Shown: in pieces, positions 27,411 through 36,173 of the stretch
How positions within the stretch are numbered: position 1 is the first letter of the stretch
How the letters are laid out: each line of letters opens with the position of its first letter
From: Lentisphaeria bacterium
Lineage (GTDB): Bacteria; Verrucomicrobiota; Lentisphaeria; Victivallales; Victivallaceae
DNA: 64,000 bases
Direction: 5' to 3'
Assembly (NCBI GenBank): GCA_017456285.1
Contig: JAFTJQ010000082.1
Coordinates: forward strand, 62,001 to 126,000
Notes under the pieces: generated by a model
The model's database searches: none
The model's input: only the letters and a program-made list of their open reading frames with translations
Told to the model about the DNA's origin: nothing
Translations under genes and position numbers: made by a program

Positions 27411-28730
27411 ATGCGGAAATTTTTAACAGCATTTTTTTGCGTGATTTGTCTTAATCTATCAATTTTCGGGACGGAGTTTGATAAATTTTTGTTGGCAAAC
27501 AAGGATAATTTCTGGACGATGACGAGTGAGGAGATTCAAAAAGCATTGCCGCACTCTTTCAAATATCACTCAAAGGATAAAACTGAACTCCGCTACAATA
27601 TGCGGGAAGTCAGAAATCGTTTAACGATTAAGAAAAAATTTGTAATTTCCGAGGTGCTTATCACTTTTGCGGATAAGAAAATTATTGAACTTGATATTTC
27701 ATTATTTAATCGGGGCGACTATCGGGTCGGATTGAAAAAAGATGCAGAATTTGTCTCTGAATGTGAGAAGTTTGTTGCCGAGTTGGGCGGTAGAGAGTTG
27801 AATAATGAAAAACGGAAAATCGAGAAGACCGTCATTGAGAGTAAACAATTTGCCGATAACTGCAATGATTATATTTACATAATCGGCAGTTCAAATCGGG
27901 GAGTTGAATTTATTAACTTAAAAATTCTCCCTAAAGGTCAGGCGAAACCTCTGAAGGAGATGATGAAAACTCATGTAGTTAAACTTGGCAATCTGGCTTT
28001 GAATTTGGAGCGTGACGATAATGGCGGTGTCTATCTCAATGTGCCGATGATTGACCAGGGGCAAAAAGGTTATTGCGTGGCGACTACGCTGGAACGAATT
28101 TTGAAGTATTACAATGCCGATGTCGATCAGCATATTTTAGCCCAGATTATGCAGACGGAACAGCAGGGAACGAATATGGAAGTTGCCTTGGAGGTGCTGG
28201 ATGACAATCGGGCGAAGCTCCGAATTAAAACACGAGAACTTATGAAAGAAGAGATGTTTTCAAAGGCACAGGATTTTGAAAAGTTTACTAAAAAATATAA
28301 CCGAATCGCCAAACGCAATGACCGTGAAAAGGTCGAATTTAATGATTATGTTACCAGAGCAGGTAATAGAAAGTCGCTCAATGTCGGCGGACTTTTTGCA
28401 AATTATGAGTATGATATTTTCCGTGAAGTCCGTTGCGAGAGCAAACTTGCAGTGGAGAGTTTCGTGCGTGATGTCAAAAAATACATTAATCGCGGTTATC
28501 CGCTTGGCTGGGTGACTTGGGTCTTTCAAAACGAGAAACCGGGTCAGCCGATCGGCGGAATCGGTGGGCACATGCGGATAATTAACGGGATAAATGAGGA
28601 GAAGCAGCTTATTATTTATACCGACAGTTACGGAGCAGGACATGAGAAAAAAGAGATGAGTTACGAGGACGCCTTTGCCCGAACCCGTTATCTGATTTTG
28701 ATTGCTCCGAGTGCAATCAGAACCGAGTAA
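27411..28730 (+). CDS. Secreted C39-like papain-fold peptidase
   Basis: A 439-residue exported protein (signal peptide ~1-20). The N-terminal ~190 residues match no family I know. The C-terminal domain has a papain-like triad: C222 in Q-G-Q-K-G-Y-C-V-A-T-T, H387 in G-G-H-M-R-I-I-N-G, and D405 in I-I-Y-T-D-S-Y-G. The glutamine of Q-G-Q would form the oxyanion hole. The spacing and G-H-M/x-R-x-I-x-G motif match peptidase C39-like domains. There is no ABC transporter beside it, so a role in bacteriocin leader removal is unlikely; a periplasmic protease is more plausible. RBS GGAGGG. Confidence 0.68.
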   Translation: MRKFLTAFFCVICLNLSIFGTEFDKFLLANKDNFWTMTSEEIQKALPHSFKYHSKDKTELRYNMREVRNRLTIKKKFVISEVLITFADKKIIELDISLFNRGDYRVGLKKDAEFVSECEKFVAELGGRELNNEKRKIEKTVIESKQFADNCNDYIYIIGSSNRGVEFINLKILPKGQAKPLKEMMKTHVVKLGNLALNLERDDNGGVYLNVPMIDQGQKGYCVATTLERILKYYNADVDQHILAQIMQTEQQGTNMEVALEVLDDNRAKLRIKTRELMKEEMFSKAQDFEKFTKKYNRIAKRNDREKVEFNDYVTRAGNRKSLNVGGLFANYEYDIFREVRCESKLAVESFVRDVKKYINRGYPLGWVTWVFQNEKPGQPIGGIGGHMRIINGINEEKQLIIYTDSYGAGHEKKEMSYEDAFARTRYLILIAPSAIRTE

Positions 28731-28791
28731 GTAATATTTTGCAAAAAATGAGGATATTTTGAGCCATTAATAATCAGATAGGAGCAGCGAA

Positions 28792-30792
28792 ATGAGATTC
28801 AGACAAGTGCATTTGGACTTTCATACTTCCCCCGATATTGAGGGAATCGGAGAGAAATTTGATAAAAAACACTGGCAGAAAACTTTGCAAGAAGCAAGAG
28901 TAAATTCGATTACTTGCTTTTCAAGTTGTCATCACGGCTGGAGTTATCACCCGACTGAAGTCGGCAAAATGCATCCGCATTTGAAATTTAATTTATTGCG
29001 TGAGCAGATTGATGCTTGTCATGAGATTGGAATCAAAGTTCCGGTTTATTTAACGGGCGGAGTTAATGGAGTTGCCTATGATGAACACCCTGAATGGCAA
29101 GTGGTTTTTCCTGACGGACTTTCTATTCCTAAAACGCCTTTAACTGCTTCATTTCCATTGCTTTGCTTTAATTCGCCATACTTGGATTATTTGTGCGAAC
29201 AGCTCCGTGAAACTGTGCGTATGTTCCCTGATGCTGACGGAATTTTTATTGATATTATCGCCCAGCGTGACTGCTGTTGCCCCTATTGCATGAGAGATAT
29301 GAAAAAGTTGGGGATAGATGCGGCAAATGCGGAGGAGCGTCGCAAATTCAGTCGCCAAGTGCTTTTAAACTACTACAAAAGAACTTATGAAGCAGTCAAG
29401 TCAATTGACCCCGACATGCCGATTTTTCACAATTCAGGAAATATGGCACCCGGTGATTATGAGATTTTTCCCTACTTCAGCCACTATGAACTTGAATCTC
29501 TTCCGACCGGGGGCTGGGGCTATGACCACTACCCGATGTCGGCGGCTTATTGCAGAAATACCGATTTTGAATTTTGCGGCATGACCGGGAAATTTCAGAC
29601 AACTTGGGGTGAATTCGGCGGATTTAAGCACCCGAATGCACTTCGTTATGAGTGTGCCGCCATGCTTGCTCAAGGTTCTAAATGCAGTGTCGGCGATCAA
29701 CTGCATCCGTCAGGAAAACTTGACGAAAGTACCTATCGCATTATCGGAGAGGCGTACAAAGATGTGGAGCAAAAGGAACCTTGGTGCGACAAGGTGAAAA
29801 GCAGAGCCAATGTGGCAATCCTCTCCCGTGCATCGCTATTTACCGAGCGAAAAGAGTTTGCAGGTGATGTCGGAGCGGCAAGACTATTGCTGGAACTTCA
29901 TATTCCTTTTGATATTGTCGATACCAAAATGGATTTTGGGAAATATCGGCTTTTGATTCTCGGCGATGATATTAAAGTCGATGATTTTCTGGCGGATAAA
30001 TTGAGTGATTATCTGAAAAACAATGGCAAATTAGTCCTCTCTTCTGAATCCGGATTGCGAAGTAATCGTGATGAATTTTTTACCGATTTGGGATTTGAAG
30101 ATTGCGGAAAAGCCGAACTTTTTCCGAATTACATCCAAGCAGGCGAAAAGTTTGCTCCCAATTATGTGACTACTCCGTTTGTGATGTACGGAGTTTCTCG
30201 AAAAATCAAAGTCCCTGAATCATTGTCGCTCGGAGATGTTTATGAGCCTTATTTTAACCGCTCATTTGCCCATTTTTGCAGTCACCAGCATACTCCGAAT
30301 CGAGTGGAGAAATCGCCGTATTCAGCAGGGCTTATCAGCAAAAATATTCTCTATTTTGCACATCCGATTTTTACGATTTATCGAGGGTACGGTGCGGTGA
30401 TTGTCAAGGAATTTTTTGCCAAAGCATTCCGTGAGTTTGCCGGAGATGACCTTTTAATTAAGACCACTTTGCCATCTCAAGCGAGGGTAACTTGGATGGA
30501 ACAATGCAGTGAAAACCGTTCAATTATTCATGTGTTGTATGCCAATACTATTTTGCGTGGCGGACTTGCGGAGTTTTCGGGCGGAAATATTACTTCGCGA
30601 GGGGCAATTGAGGTGATTGAGGAACTGAATGAAGCCCCTGCAAGCAAGTTTGAAGTTAGAGAGAGCCGTCAAGTTAAGTCAATTACCCTTGAGCCGAGCG
30701 GAGAAAATCTCCCCTTTGAAGTTGTTAATGGGGTTATTTCATTTAATTTGCCGCCGTTTGTCTGCCACCAAATGGTAGTTTTGCACTATTAA
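28792..30792 (+). CDS. GHL6-like TIM-barrel glycoside hydrolase with GH42-type trimerisation region
   Basis: A 666-residue protein. The N-terminus V-H-L-D-F-H-T-S-P-D-I-E-G-I-G and S-S-C-H-H-G-W-S-Y-H-P-T match the 'hypothetical glycosyl hydrolase 6' (GHL6) pattern. The barrel continues to ~335. Residues ~340-540 resemble the class I glutaminase-like beta-galactosidase trimerisation domain (V-A-I-L-S-R, L-L-I-L-G-D-D, S-D-Y-L-K-N-N-G-K-L-V). A small beta domain ends the protein. C-C-C-P-Y-C near 160 could bind zinc. There is no signal peptide. Related proteins include alpha-L-fucosidase-like and beta-galactosidase-like enzymes; the substrate is unknown. RBS AGGAGC. Confidence 0.72.
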   Translation: MRFRQVHLDFHTSPDIEGIGEKFDKKHWQKTLQEARVNSITCFSSCHHGWSYHPTEVGKMHPHLKFNLLREQIDACHEIGIKVPVYLTGGVNGVAYDEHPEWQVVFPDGLSIPKTPLTASFPLLCFNSPYLDYLCEQLRETVRMFPDADGIFIDIIAQRDCCCPYCMRDMKKLGIDAANAEERRKFSRQVLLNYYKRTYEAVKSIDPDMPIFHNSGNMAPGDYEIFPYFSHYELESLPTGGWGYDHYPMSAAYCRNTDFEFCGMTGKFQTTWGEFGGFKHPNALRYECAAMLAQGSKCSVGDQLHPSGKLDESTYRIIGEAYKDVEQKEPWCDKVKSRANVAILSRASLFTERKEFAGDVGAARLLLELHIPFDIVDTKMDFGKYRLLILGDDIKVDDFLADKLSDYLKNNGKLVLSSESGLRSNRDEFFTDLGFEDCGKAELFPNYIQAGEKFAPNYVTTPFVMYGVSRKIKVPESLSLGDVYEPYFNRSFAHFCSHQHTPNRVEKSPYSAGLISKNILYFAHPIFTIYRGYGAVIVKEFFAKAFREFAGDDLLIKTTLPSQARVTWMEQCSENRSIIHVLYANTILRGGLAEFSGGNITSRGAIEVIEELNEAPASKFEVRESRQVKSITLEPSGENLPFEVVNGVISFNLPPFVCHQMVVLHY

Positions 30793-30813
30793 TTTAAGGG
30801 TGGTGAGGGGAAA

Positions 30814-32001
30814 TTATTTAGCTTGAACTTGAAATTCGCCGTCAGCAAGTCGTACTGTAAATTCAGATCCTGACGGCTGTTTACTGCTTTTAACGACGTG
30901 TTTTTCTTGGTCAGTGACGATCGCATAGCCACGCTCAAGCTGGAGTTGCGGATTTAAACTATTCAAGCGATGTTCCAAAAGGGTGAAGTTATTTTTTAAC
31001 TTCTCGTTTTGGAAGTTCAATGCCGAGTTTAATCGCAACTGTTTCTCGTCCAAAGTTTGCTGATAATTTTCATAGACAAGTCGGATATTTTTGAAAATTT
31101 TTGCCGACGCAAACTGCTCTAATCTCCGTTGCATCATTACCAAGTTGAGTTGTAAATTTTTTATTAAAGCCCGTTTCGCTCCGTCTAATTCGTCTTGAAT
31201 TTCCGCTTGACTGCGAATAACTAATTCTGCCGCCGCACTTGGGGTCGGCACTCGCAAATCAGCAACAAAATCACAGATAGTGAAGTCAATTTCATGCCCG
31301 ATGGCACTGATAGTAGGAATTTTGCTTGCGGCGATAGTGCGTGCCAAATTCTCACTGTTAAAGGGGAATAAGTCCTCCATACTGCCGCCGCCGCGAGTAA
31401 TAACAATGACGTCAGCTTGACGGGTGCGATTAAAAAAGGCAATGCCTTGAGCAACTTCGAGCGAAGCGGTCTCTCCCTGAACTTGTGCCGGATAAAATTT
31501 TACATGGCAATTCGGGAAGCGTCGGCTTAATACTTGCATAAAGTCTCTGATTGCCGCTCCGGTCGGACTGGTGATAACTCCGATAGTTTTCGGCATGGAT
31601 GGAATCGGTTTTTTGCGAGCCTCATCGAAAAGTCCTTCGGCTTGGAGTTTGCGTTTAATTTCTTCAAATTTCTGCTGCATTGCCCCGATTCCCAAAGGCA
31701 CGATTCGGCGGATATTGAGCTGATATTCTCCCCTCGGAGCATAGACGCTTAAAACTCCGAATGCTTCAACTTTGTCGCCGTTTTGAAGTCCCATTTCCTG
31801 AAAAACTCTCGCCCCGCCGAAATAGGTTGCTTTGATTTGTGATTGATTGTCTTTGAGTGTCAAATAGACATGCCCGGAGCGGTGAATGACCAGTGAGCCG
31901 ATCTCTGCTCCGACGTAGAAAGGCATAAAGGTATTTTCAATAACATCTTTGACAATATTATTGATTTCTGTGACAGTCATTATTTTTTTATCAATATTCA
32001 T
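30814..32001 (-). CDS. xseA: Exodeoxyribonuclease VII large subunit
   Basis: A 395-residue XseA. It has an N-terminal OB fold (~1-105: V-T-E-I-N-N-I-V-K, G-E-Y-Q-L-N-I-R-R-I), then the catalytic region with I-G-V-I-T-S-P-T-G-A-A-I-R-D, V-I-V-I-T-R-G-G-G-S-M-E-D-L and I-G-H-E-I-D-F-T-I-C-D-F-V-A-D, then a coiled-coil tail. The enzyme degrades single-stranded DNA together with XseB. No xseB is visible beside it. The ATG at 32001 is used (AGGAG upstream); an in-frame ATG at 31980 is an alternative. It is convergent with the hydrolase gene, with only 21 bp between stops and no clear terminator. Confidence 0.93.
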   Translation of the reverse strand: MNIDKKIMTVTEINNIVKDVIENTFMPFYVGAEIGSLVIHRSGHVYLTLKDNQSQIKATYFGGARVFQEMGLQNGDKVEAFGVLSVYAPRGEYQLNIRRIVPLGIGAMQQKFEEIKRKLQAEGLFDEARKKPIPSMPKTIGVITSPTGAAIRDFMQVLSRRFPNCHVKFYPAQVQGETASLEVAQGIAFFNRTRQADVIVITRGGGSMEDLFPFNSENLARTIAASKIPTISAIGHEIDFTICDFVADLRVPTPSAAAELVIRSQAEIQDELDGAKRALIKNLQLNLVMMQRRLEQFASAKIFKNIRLVYENYQQTLDEKQLRLNSALNFQNEKLKNNFTLLEHRLNSLNPQLQLERGYAIVTDQEKHVVKSSKQPSGSEFTVRLADGEFQVQAK

Positions 32002-32029
32002 TTTGCAAAAATTCTCCTGATTTCACAAT

Positions 32030-32057
32030 AATTTACCATAAAGTTTGATAATTGCAA
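32030..32057 (-). promoter_or_regulatory. Promoter of xseA
   Basis: Minus-strand TTGCAA (32057-32052), 16-bp spacer, TAAATT (32035-32030), about 28 bp before the start codon. Confidence 0.55.
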
Positions 32058-32196
32058 ATGCAATAACATTGAATTGTGTCGAATTTTATTTTATGAGAAA
32101 AACAAAAAATACTACTTCGATAAAAAAATATCTTGAATTGAGGCGAAAATATCCCCCTGAAAGTTAACTTAAATAAAAAAATATTTTGTTTTGGTG

Positions 32197-32224
32197 TTGA
32201 AAAATTTGTTATTTATATTATATT
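32197..32224 (+). promoter_or_regulatory. Promoter of ROK kinase and probably rnf operon
   Basis: TTGAAA (32197-32202), 16-bp spacer, TATATT (32219-32224). The remainder of the 285-bp gap between xseA and the kinase gene is AT-rich without recognised structure. Confidence 0.65.
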
Positions 32225-32286
32225 AATATAATTATGGAAAAATGTAAAAATTCAAAAATTAAATAAATTAAAATTCGGAGATTACT

Positions 32287-33258
32287 ATGACTGATGAAAG
32301 AATTTTTTTGGGATTCGATGTTGGTGGTACTAAAATTGGTATCGGCATTGTTTCAGAAAGCGGTAAATTTATTGCCGGCGACCGTATAGAGAATAAGGAT
32401 ACTAATCCTGATGATATTTTGCCGATTTTAGTTGAAAAAACCAATAAGTTGCTTGCTGACAATAACTTGCAGAAAAGCGACATCGCTTCTTTCGGTATCT
32501 CAAGCCCCGGCCCCGCTGATTATGCCAATGGCATCATGACCACTCCGCCGAATAATCCATTGTGGAGAAATGTTCCCATTCTCAAATATTTGAGCGATAA
32601 TTTGGGCATTAAAGGTTACTTCGAGAATGATGCTAATGCTGCGGCACTGGCGGAGGGTTATTTCGGAGCAGGAAAAGGCTCAAAAGATTATATCTATTTG
32701 ACAATGAGTACCGGAATCGGAGCAGGCATGGTTGCAGGTGGAACTTTGATTCAGGGCAATACTTTTCAGGGCGGTGAATTCGGACACACTTGCTTGGTTC
32801 CGGGCGGTCGTGAGTGTAATTGCGGACTCAAGGGCTGCTATGAAGCATATTGCGGCGGTCGTGCCGTAGCACAGGATTTGCAGAAAAAATTGGCAGATAA
32901 ACCCGATTCAATGATTGTTAAGTGTGCAGGATCTGTCGAAAATATCGACATGAAAGCTCTTCAGGAAGCAGTTGAAGCAGGGGATGAATTTGCAGTTCAG
33001 TATTGGGATGAGATGCTGGAGCGTAATGCACAGGCTTTGGGTAGTTTGGTACAGACGATGAATCCTCACAAAATTATTCTCGGCACTTTTGCTTGGGCGG
33101 CAGGTGATTTATTCATGAAGCCGCTGCGTGAGAAAATCGTAAAGTATTGCTGGGCAGTGTCTTACAAAGGTTGTGAAATCGTGCCGAGTGCTTTGCGACG
33201 TGACATCGGTTACTATGCAGGTGCGGCGGTTGCGATGTATTTTGAAAATAAAAAATAA
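32287..33258 (+). CDS. ROK-family sugar kinase (glucokinase-like)
   Basis: A 323-residue ROK kinase. The N-terminal phosphate loop F-D-V-G-G-T-K-I-G, the E-N-D-A-N-A-A-A substrate site (~115-122), the S-T-G-I-G-A-G motif and the zinc region G-E-F-G-H-T...C-N-C-G-L-K-G-C-Y-E-A-Y are all present. It phosphorylates a hexose using ATP, most likely glucose; N-acetylsugars or fructose cannot be excluded. The rnfA gene follows after 17 bp, so the kinase may share a transcript with the Rnf complex. Confidence 0.9.
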   Translation: MTDERIFLGFDVGGTKIGIGIVSESGKFIAGDRIENKDTNPDDILPILVEKTNKLLADNNLQKSDIASFGISSPGPADYANGIMTTPPNNPLWRNVPILKYLSDNLGIKGYFENDANAAALAEGYFGAGKGSKDYIYLTMSTGIGAGMVAGGTLIQGNTFQGGEFGHTCLVPGGRECNCGLKGCYEAYCGGRAVAQDLQKKLADKPDSMIVKCAGSVENIDMKALQEAVEAGDEFAVQYWDEMLERNAQALGSLVQTMNPHKIILGTFAWAAGDLFMKPLREKIVKYCWAVSYKGCEIVPSALRRDIGYYAGAAVAMYFENKK

Positions 33259-33275
33259 ATCGGAGTGTTGAAATT

Positions 33276-33875
33276 ATGACAGAAAATTATCTTGAACTTA
33301 CAATCGGAGCAGTTTTCGTCTATAACTTTGTGCTTACCAGATTTTTGGGAATTTGTCCGTTTTTGGGAGTGTCAAAGAAAATTGAAACTGCTTTGGGCAT
33401 GGCAGGTGCGGTTGTATTTGTTATGACTTTGGCATCATTCTGCACATCAGTAATTTACCACTATTTGCTGCACAATGAGGCTTTGGCAGCCAAAGGAATT
33501 AACTTGGGCTTTTTGCAGTTGATCATCTTTATTTTGATTATTGCAGGGTTGGTGCAGGTAGTTGAAATTATTTTGCAGAAATTGAGTCCGAAACTCTACA
33601 GTGCATTGGGAATTTATCTGCCGCTTATTACCACAAATTGTGCGGTTTTGGGCGTAGCGACGATTAATGCGAATGTCGGCAGAGCGGTATTGCCGTCAAC
33701 TGTTTTTGCATTCTTTTCGGGGTTGGGCTTCGGCTTGGCATTGCTGATGTTTGCTTCATTGCGGGAGAAACTTGATTTGGCAGAAGTTCCGAAAGTATTT
33801 CAAGGCATGGCGATTGCATTGATTACCGCAGGAATTTTGGCAATGGCATTTATGGGTTTTGCGGGTCTTTGCTGA
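33276..33875 (+). CDS. rnfA: Rnf complex subunit A
   Basis: A 199-residue membrane protein with six helices, the NqrE/RnfA fold. The conserved N-terminus (V-L-T-R-F-L-G-I-C-P-F-L-G-V-S) and C-terminal half (I-T-T-N-C-A-V-L-G-V) contain the half-helix motifs that hold the membrane 2Fe-2S site shared with RnfE. The complex oxidises reduced ferredoxin with NAD and pumps sodium or protons. It is the first gene of a contiguous rnfABCDGE set. Confidence 0.95.
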   Translation: MTENYLELTIGAVFVYNFVLTRFLGICPFLGVSKKIETALGMAGAVVFVMTLASFCTSVIYHYLLHNEALAAKGINLGFLQLIIFILIIAGLVQVVEIILQKLSPKLYSALGIYLPLITTNCAVLGVATINANVGRAVLPSTVFAFFSGLGFGLALLMFASLREKLDLAEVPKVFQGMAIALITAGILAMAFMGFAGLC

Positions 33876-33900
33876 CACAAGAACGAGGAGTAACAAGAAT

Positions 33901-34794
33901 ATGATGTGTAATATTTTAAGTCAAATTGATACAAGTTTATTGGTCGCAGTTGTACTGATGGCATTAATCGGGCTTTTGCTTGGACTTATTATCGGAATTG
34001 TGGCAAAACTTTTTAAGGTTGAAACCGATCCGAGAATTGAATTGGTAACTTCACTTTTGCCGAATGCAAATTGCGGCGGTTGCGGTCGTGCAGGTTGTGC
34101 CGACTTTGCCAAAGCGGTTGTTGCAGGGGAGGTTGCACCGAATCAATGCCCTGCTTCAAGTCAGGAGACAGTCAGTGCGATTGCTAAAGCATTGGGTATT
34201 GAGGCAAGCACTTCTTTCAAAAAAGTTGCCGTTGTTTTGTGCGGCGGCGACAAAAATCAGACTAAAAACTGGACTCTCTACAATGGCGTAAGCGATTGCC
34301 GCTCAGCAATGTTGATTGCAGGCGGGCCTAAAGCGTGCAGTTACGGTTGTTTGGGTATGGCAAGCTGTGTGAGAGCGTGTCCTTTCGGGGCGATTGAGAT
34401 TATTAATGGTTTGGCAATTGTCCACTCCGAGAAGTGCGTCGGATGCGGCAAGTGCGTAGCAACTTGTCCGAGAAAGTTGATCAAACTTGTCCCCGCAGGT
34501 TCAAAAGTTCACGTTTACTGCAATAACCCGGAGAAGGGCCCTGCAAAGAAAAAGTATTGCAATGTTCCCTGCTTGGGCTGCCGTAAATGCGATAAAAATG
34601 CTCCCGGCAAATTCAAGTTTGAGGGTTTCCATGCGATTGTTGATTACGAGGCTGCTGAACAGCCGACACTTCAGGATTTGGATACAATTAAATGCCCGAC
34701 AAATTGTCTTTTGTCTGCACAGGAGCATTTGGCAATTGAGGAAAATAATCCTGACCACTTGGAAAAATCAAGTGCTAATGCCGAATCGAAATAG
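33901..34794 (+). CDS. rnfB: Rnf complex subunit B, iron-sulfur protein
   Basis: A 297-residue protein. The start is the ATG at 33901 with GAGGAG ten bases upstream; a TTG further upstream lies inside rnfA. An N-terminal membrane helix (~12-38) is followed by the Fe-S cluster domain (N-C-G-G-C-G-R-A-G-C...Q-C-P). Two 4Fe-4S ferredoxin motifs come next (C-V-R-A-C-P-F-G-A-I and C-V-G-C-G-K-C-V-A-T-C-P) and a further cysteine group (C-N-V-P-C-L-G-C-R-K-C). It is the entry point for electrons from ferredoxin. The tail is acidic. Confidence 0.93.
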   Translation: MMCNILSQIDTSLLVAVVLMALIGLLLGLIIGIVAKLFKVETDPRIELVTSLLPNANCGGCGRAGCADFAKAVVAGEVAPNQCPASSQETVSAIAKALGIEASTSFKKVAVVLCGGDKNQTKNWTLYNGVSDCRSAMLIAGGPKACSYGCLGMASCVRACPFGAIEIINGLAIVHSEKCVGCGKCVATCPRKLIKLVPAGSKVHVYCNNPEKGPAKKKYCNVPCLGCRKCDKNAPGKFKFEGFHAIVDYEAAEQPTLQDLDTIKCPTNCLLSAQEHLAIEENNPDHLEKSSANAESK

Positions 34795-34817
34795 TGAAGC
34801 AGGAGGAGTAATAAATT

Positions 34818-36146
34818 ATGAGTGACAAAAATTATACAACAGGTACTTTTTCAGGCGGTATTCATCCTGATTATGACGGCAAGGATTTGAGTTGCAATTC
34901 AGTAATCCGGATTGCACCGCTTTATGAAAAATATGAGGTCGCTTTGCAGCAGAATATCGGAAAAGCTCCGAAATTGATCGTTGCAGTCGGCGATGAGGTC
35001 AAAAAAGGTCAGAAAATCGCCGAAGCGGATGGCTTTGTTTCAGTTCCGCTTCACAGCCCGACCAGCGGAGTAGTTGAAGCAATCACCCAGATCCCCGGTC
35101 CGATGGGCGTACCGGTCAATGCGGTTGTTATCAAAAGCGACATGAAGGACGAATGGGGCGAACTTCCTGAAGTTCTTGATTGGCGTGAAACTGATGCGGC
35201 AACATTAAAAGCAAGAATCGCTGATGCAGGTATCGTCGGTATGGGCGGAGCAGCTTTCCCAAGTGCGGTTAAGTTGTCTCCTCCGCCTGAAAAAAAGATT
35301 ACTGCATTGGTAATTAACGGAGCCGAGTGCGAACCCTATTTGACTGCTGACCACCGCTTGATGTTGGAAGCTCCGGAGAGAGTTTTGACAGGTGCGGCAA
35401 TTATGGGAAAAATTCTCGGTGTCGAGAATATCTATATCGGTGTCGAATTAAATAAGCGTGATGCAATTGATATGCTGCTTGCTCATGCTGAAAAATACAA
35501 TATCAAAATCGTCGGACTCAAAGTTCAGTATCCGCAGGGTGCGGAAAAACAACTTATTTACGCTGTAACTGATCGCAAAGTCCCTGCAGGCGGACTTCCG
35601 ATGGATGCAGGTGTGGTTGTGCAGAATACTGCTACTTGTGCAGCGGTTGCTGATGCGGTAATTGAGGGTAAGCCCTTGATTGACCGAGTGACAACTATTA
35701 CGGGCGAAGCGGTTAAAAACCCAAGTAACTGGAGATTGAAAATCGGTACTCCCATACGCGAGGCAATCAAACTTGCAGGCGGTACTACCGATGATGTCAG
35801 AAAGGTTATTTTGGGCGGGCCGATGATGGGATTTGCCCAGAAGTCACTGGATGTAACTATTCAGAAAAACAGCAGTGGAATTTTGATTTTCCCCGAGAAA
35901 AAAATTACTCAATATCAGTCAAGCGCTTGTATCCGTTGCGGACGCTGTTTGCAGGGATGCCCGATGAAGCTCAATCCTGCTTTGCTCGGTCGTTTGATTG
36001 AGAATGAGAAGTTCGATCTCGCTTTGAAAAATAACGTTATGGATTGTATGGAGTGCGGTTCGTGTGCATTTATCTGTCCCGCTCATCGTCCTTTGGTTCA
36101 GCACATGCGTCGTGCGAAAGCCGAAATCAGAAATATGAAAAAGTAA
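34818..36146 (+). CDS. rnfC: Rnf complex subunit C, NADH-binding
   Basis: A 442-residue protein. The N-terminal F-S-G-G-I-H-P motif, the FMN/NADH-binding region (G-M-G-G-A-A-F-P-S-A-V-K, N-G-A-E-C-E-P-Y) and two 4Fe-4S motifs (C-I-R-C-G-R-C-L-Q-G-C-P and C-M-E-C-G-S-C-A-F-I-C-P) match RnfC. It lacks the long C-terminal repeat extension of the enterobacterial form and is close to the clostridial length. It exchanges electrons with NAD. RBS GGAGGAG. Confidence 0.95.
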   Translation: MSDKNYTTGTFSGGIHPDYDGKDLSCNSVIRIAPLYEKYEVALQQNIGKAPKLIVAVGDEVKKGQKIAEADGFVSVPLHSPTSGVVEAITQIPGPMGVPVNAVVIKSDMKDEWGELPEVLDWRETDAATLKARIADAGIVGMGGAAFPSAVKLSPPPEKKITALVINGAECEPYLTADHRLMLEAPERVLTGAAIMGKILGVENIYIGVELNKRDAIDMLLAHAEKYNIKIVGLKVQYPQGAEKQLIYAVTDRKVPAGGLPMDAGVVVQNTATCAAVADAVIEGKPLIDRVTTITGEAVKNPSNWRLKIGTPIREAIKLAGGTTDDVRKVILGGPMMGFAQKSLDVTIQKNSSGILIFPEKKITQYQSSACIRCGRCLQGCPMKLNPALLGRLIENEKFDLALKNNVMDCMECGSCAFICPAHRPLVQHMRRAKAEIRNMKK

Positions 36147-36173
36147 TAAATTGTTATAACTTAAGGAACTATT

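Noticed and set aside
33859..33900. TTG start for rnfB inside rnfA
   Set aside because: The ATG at 33901 has GAGGAG at proper spacing and begins the usual RnfB N-terminus.
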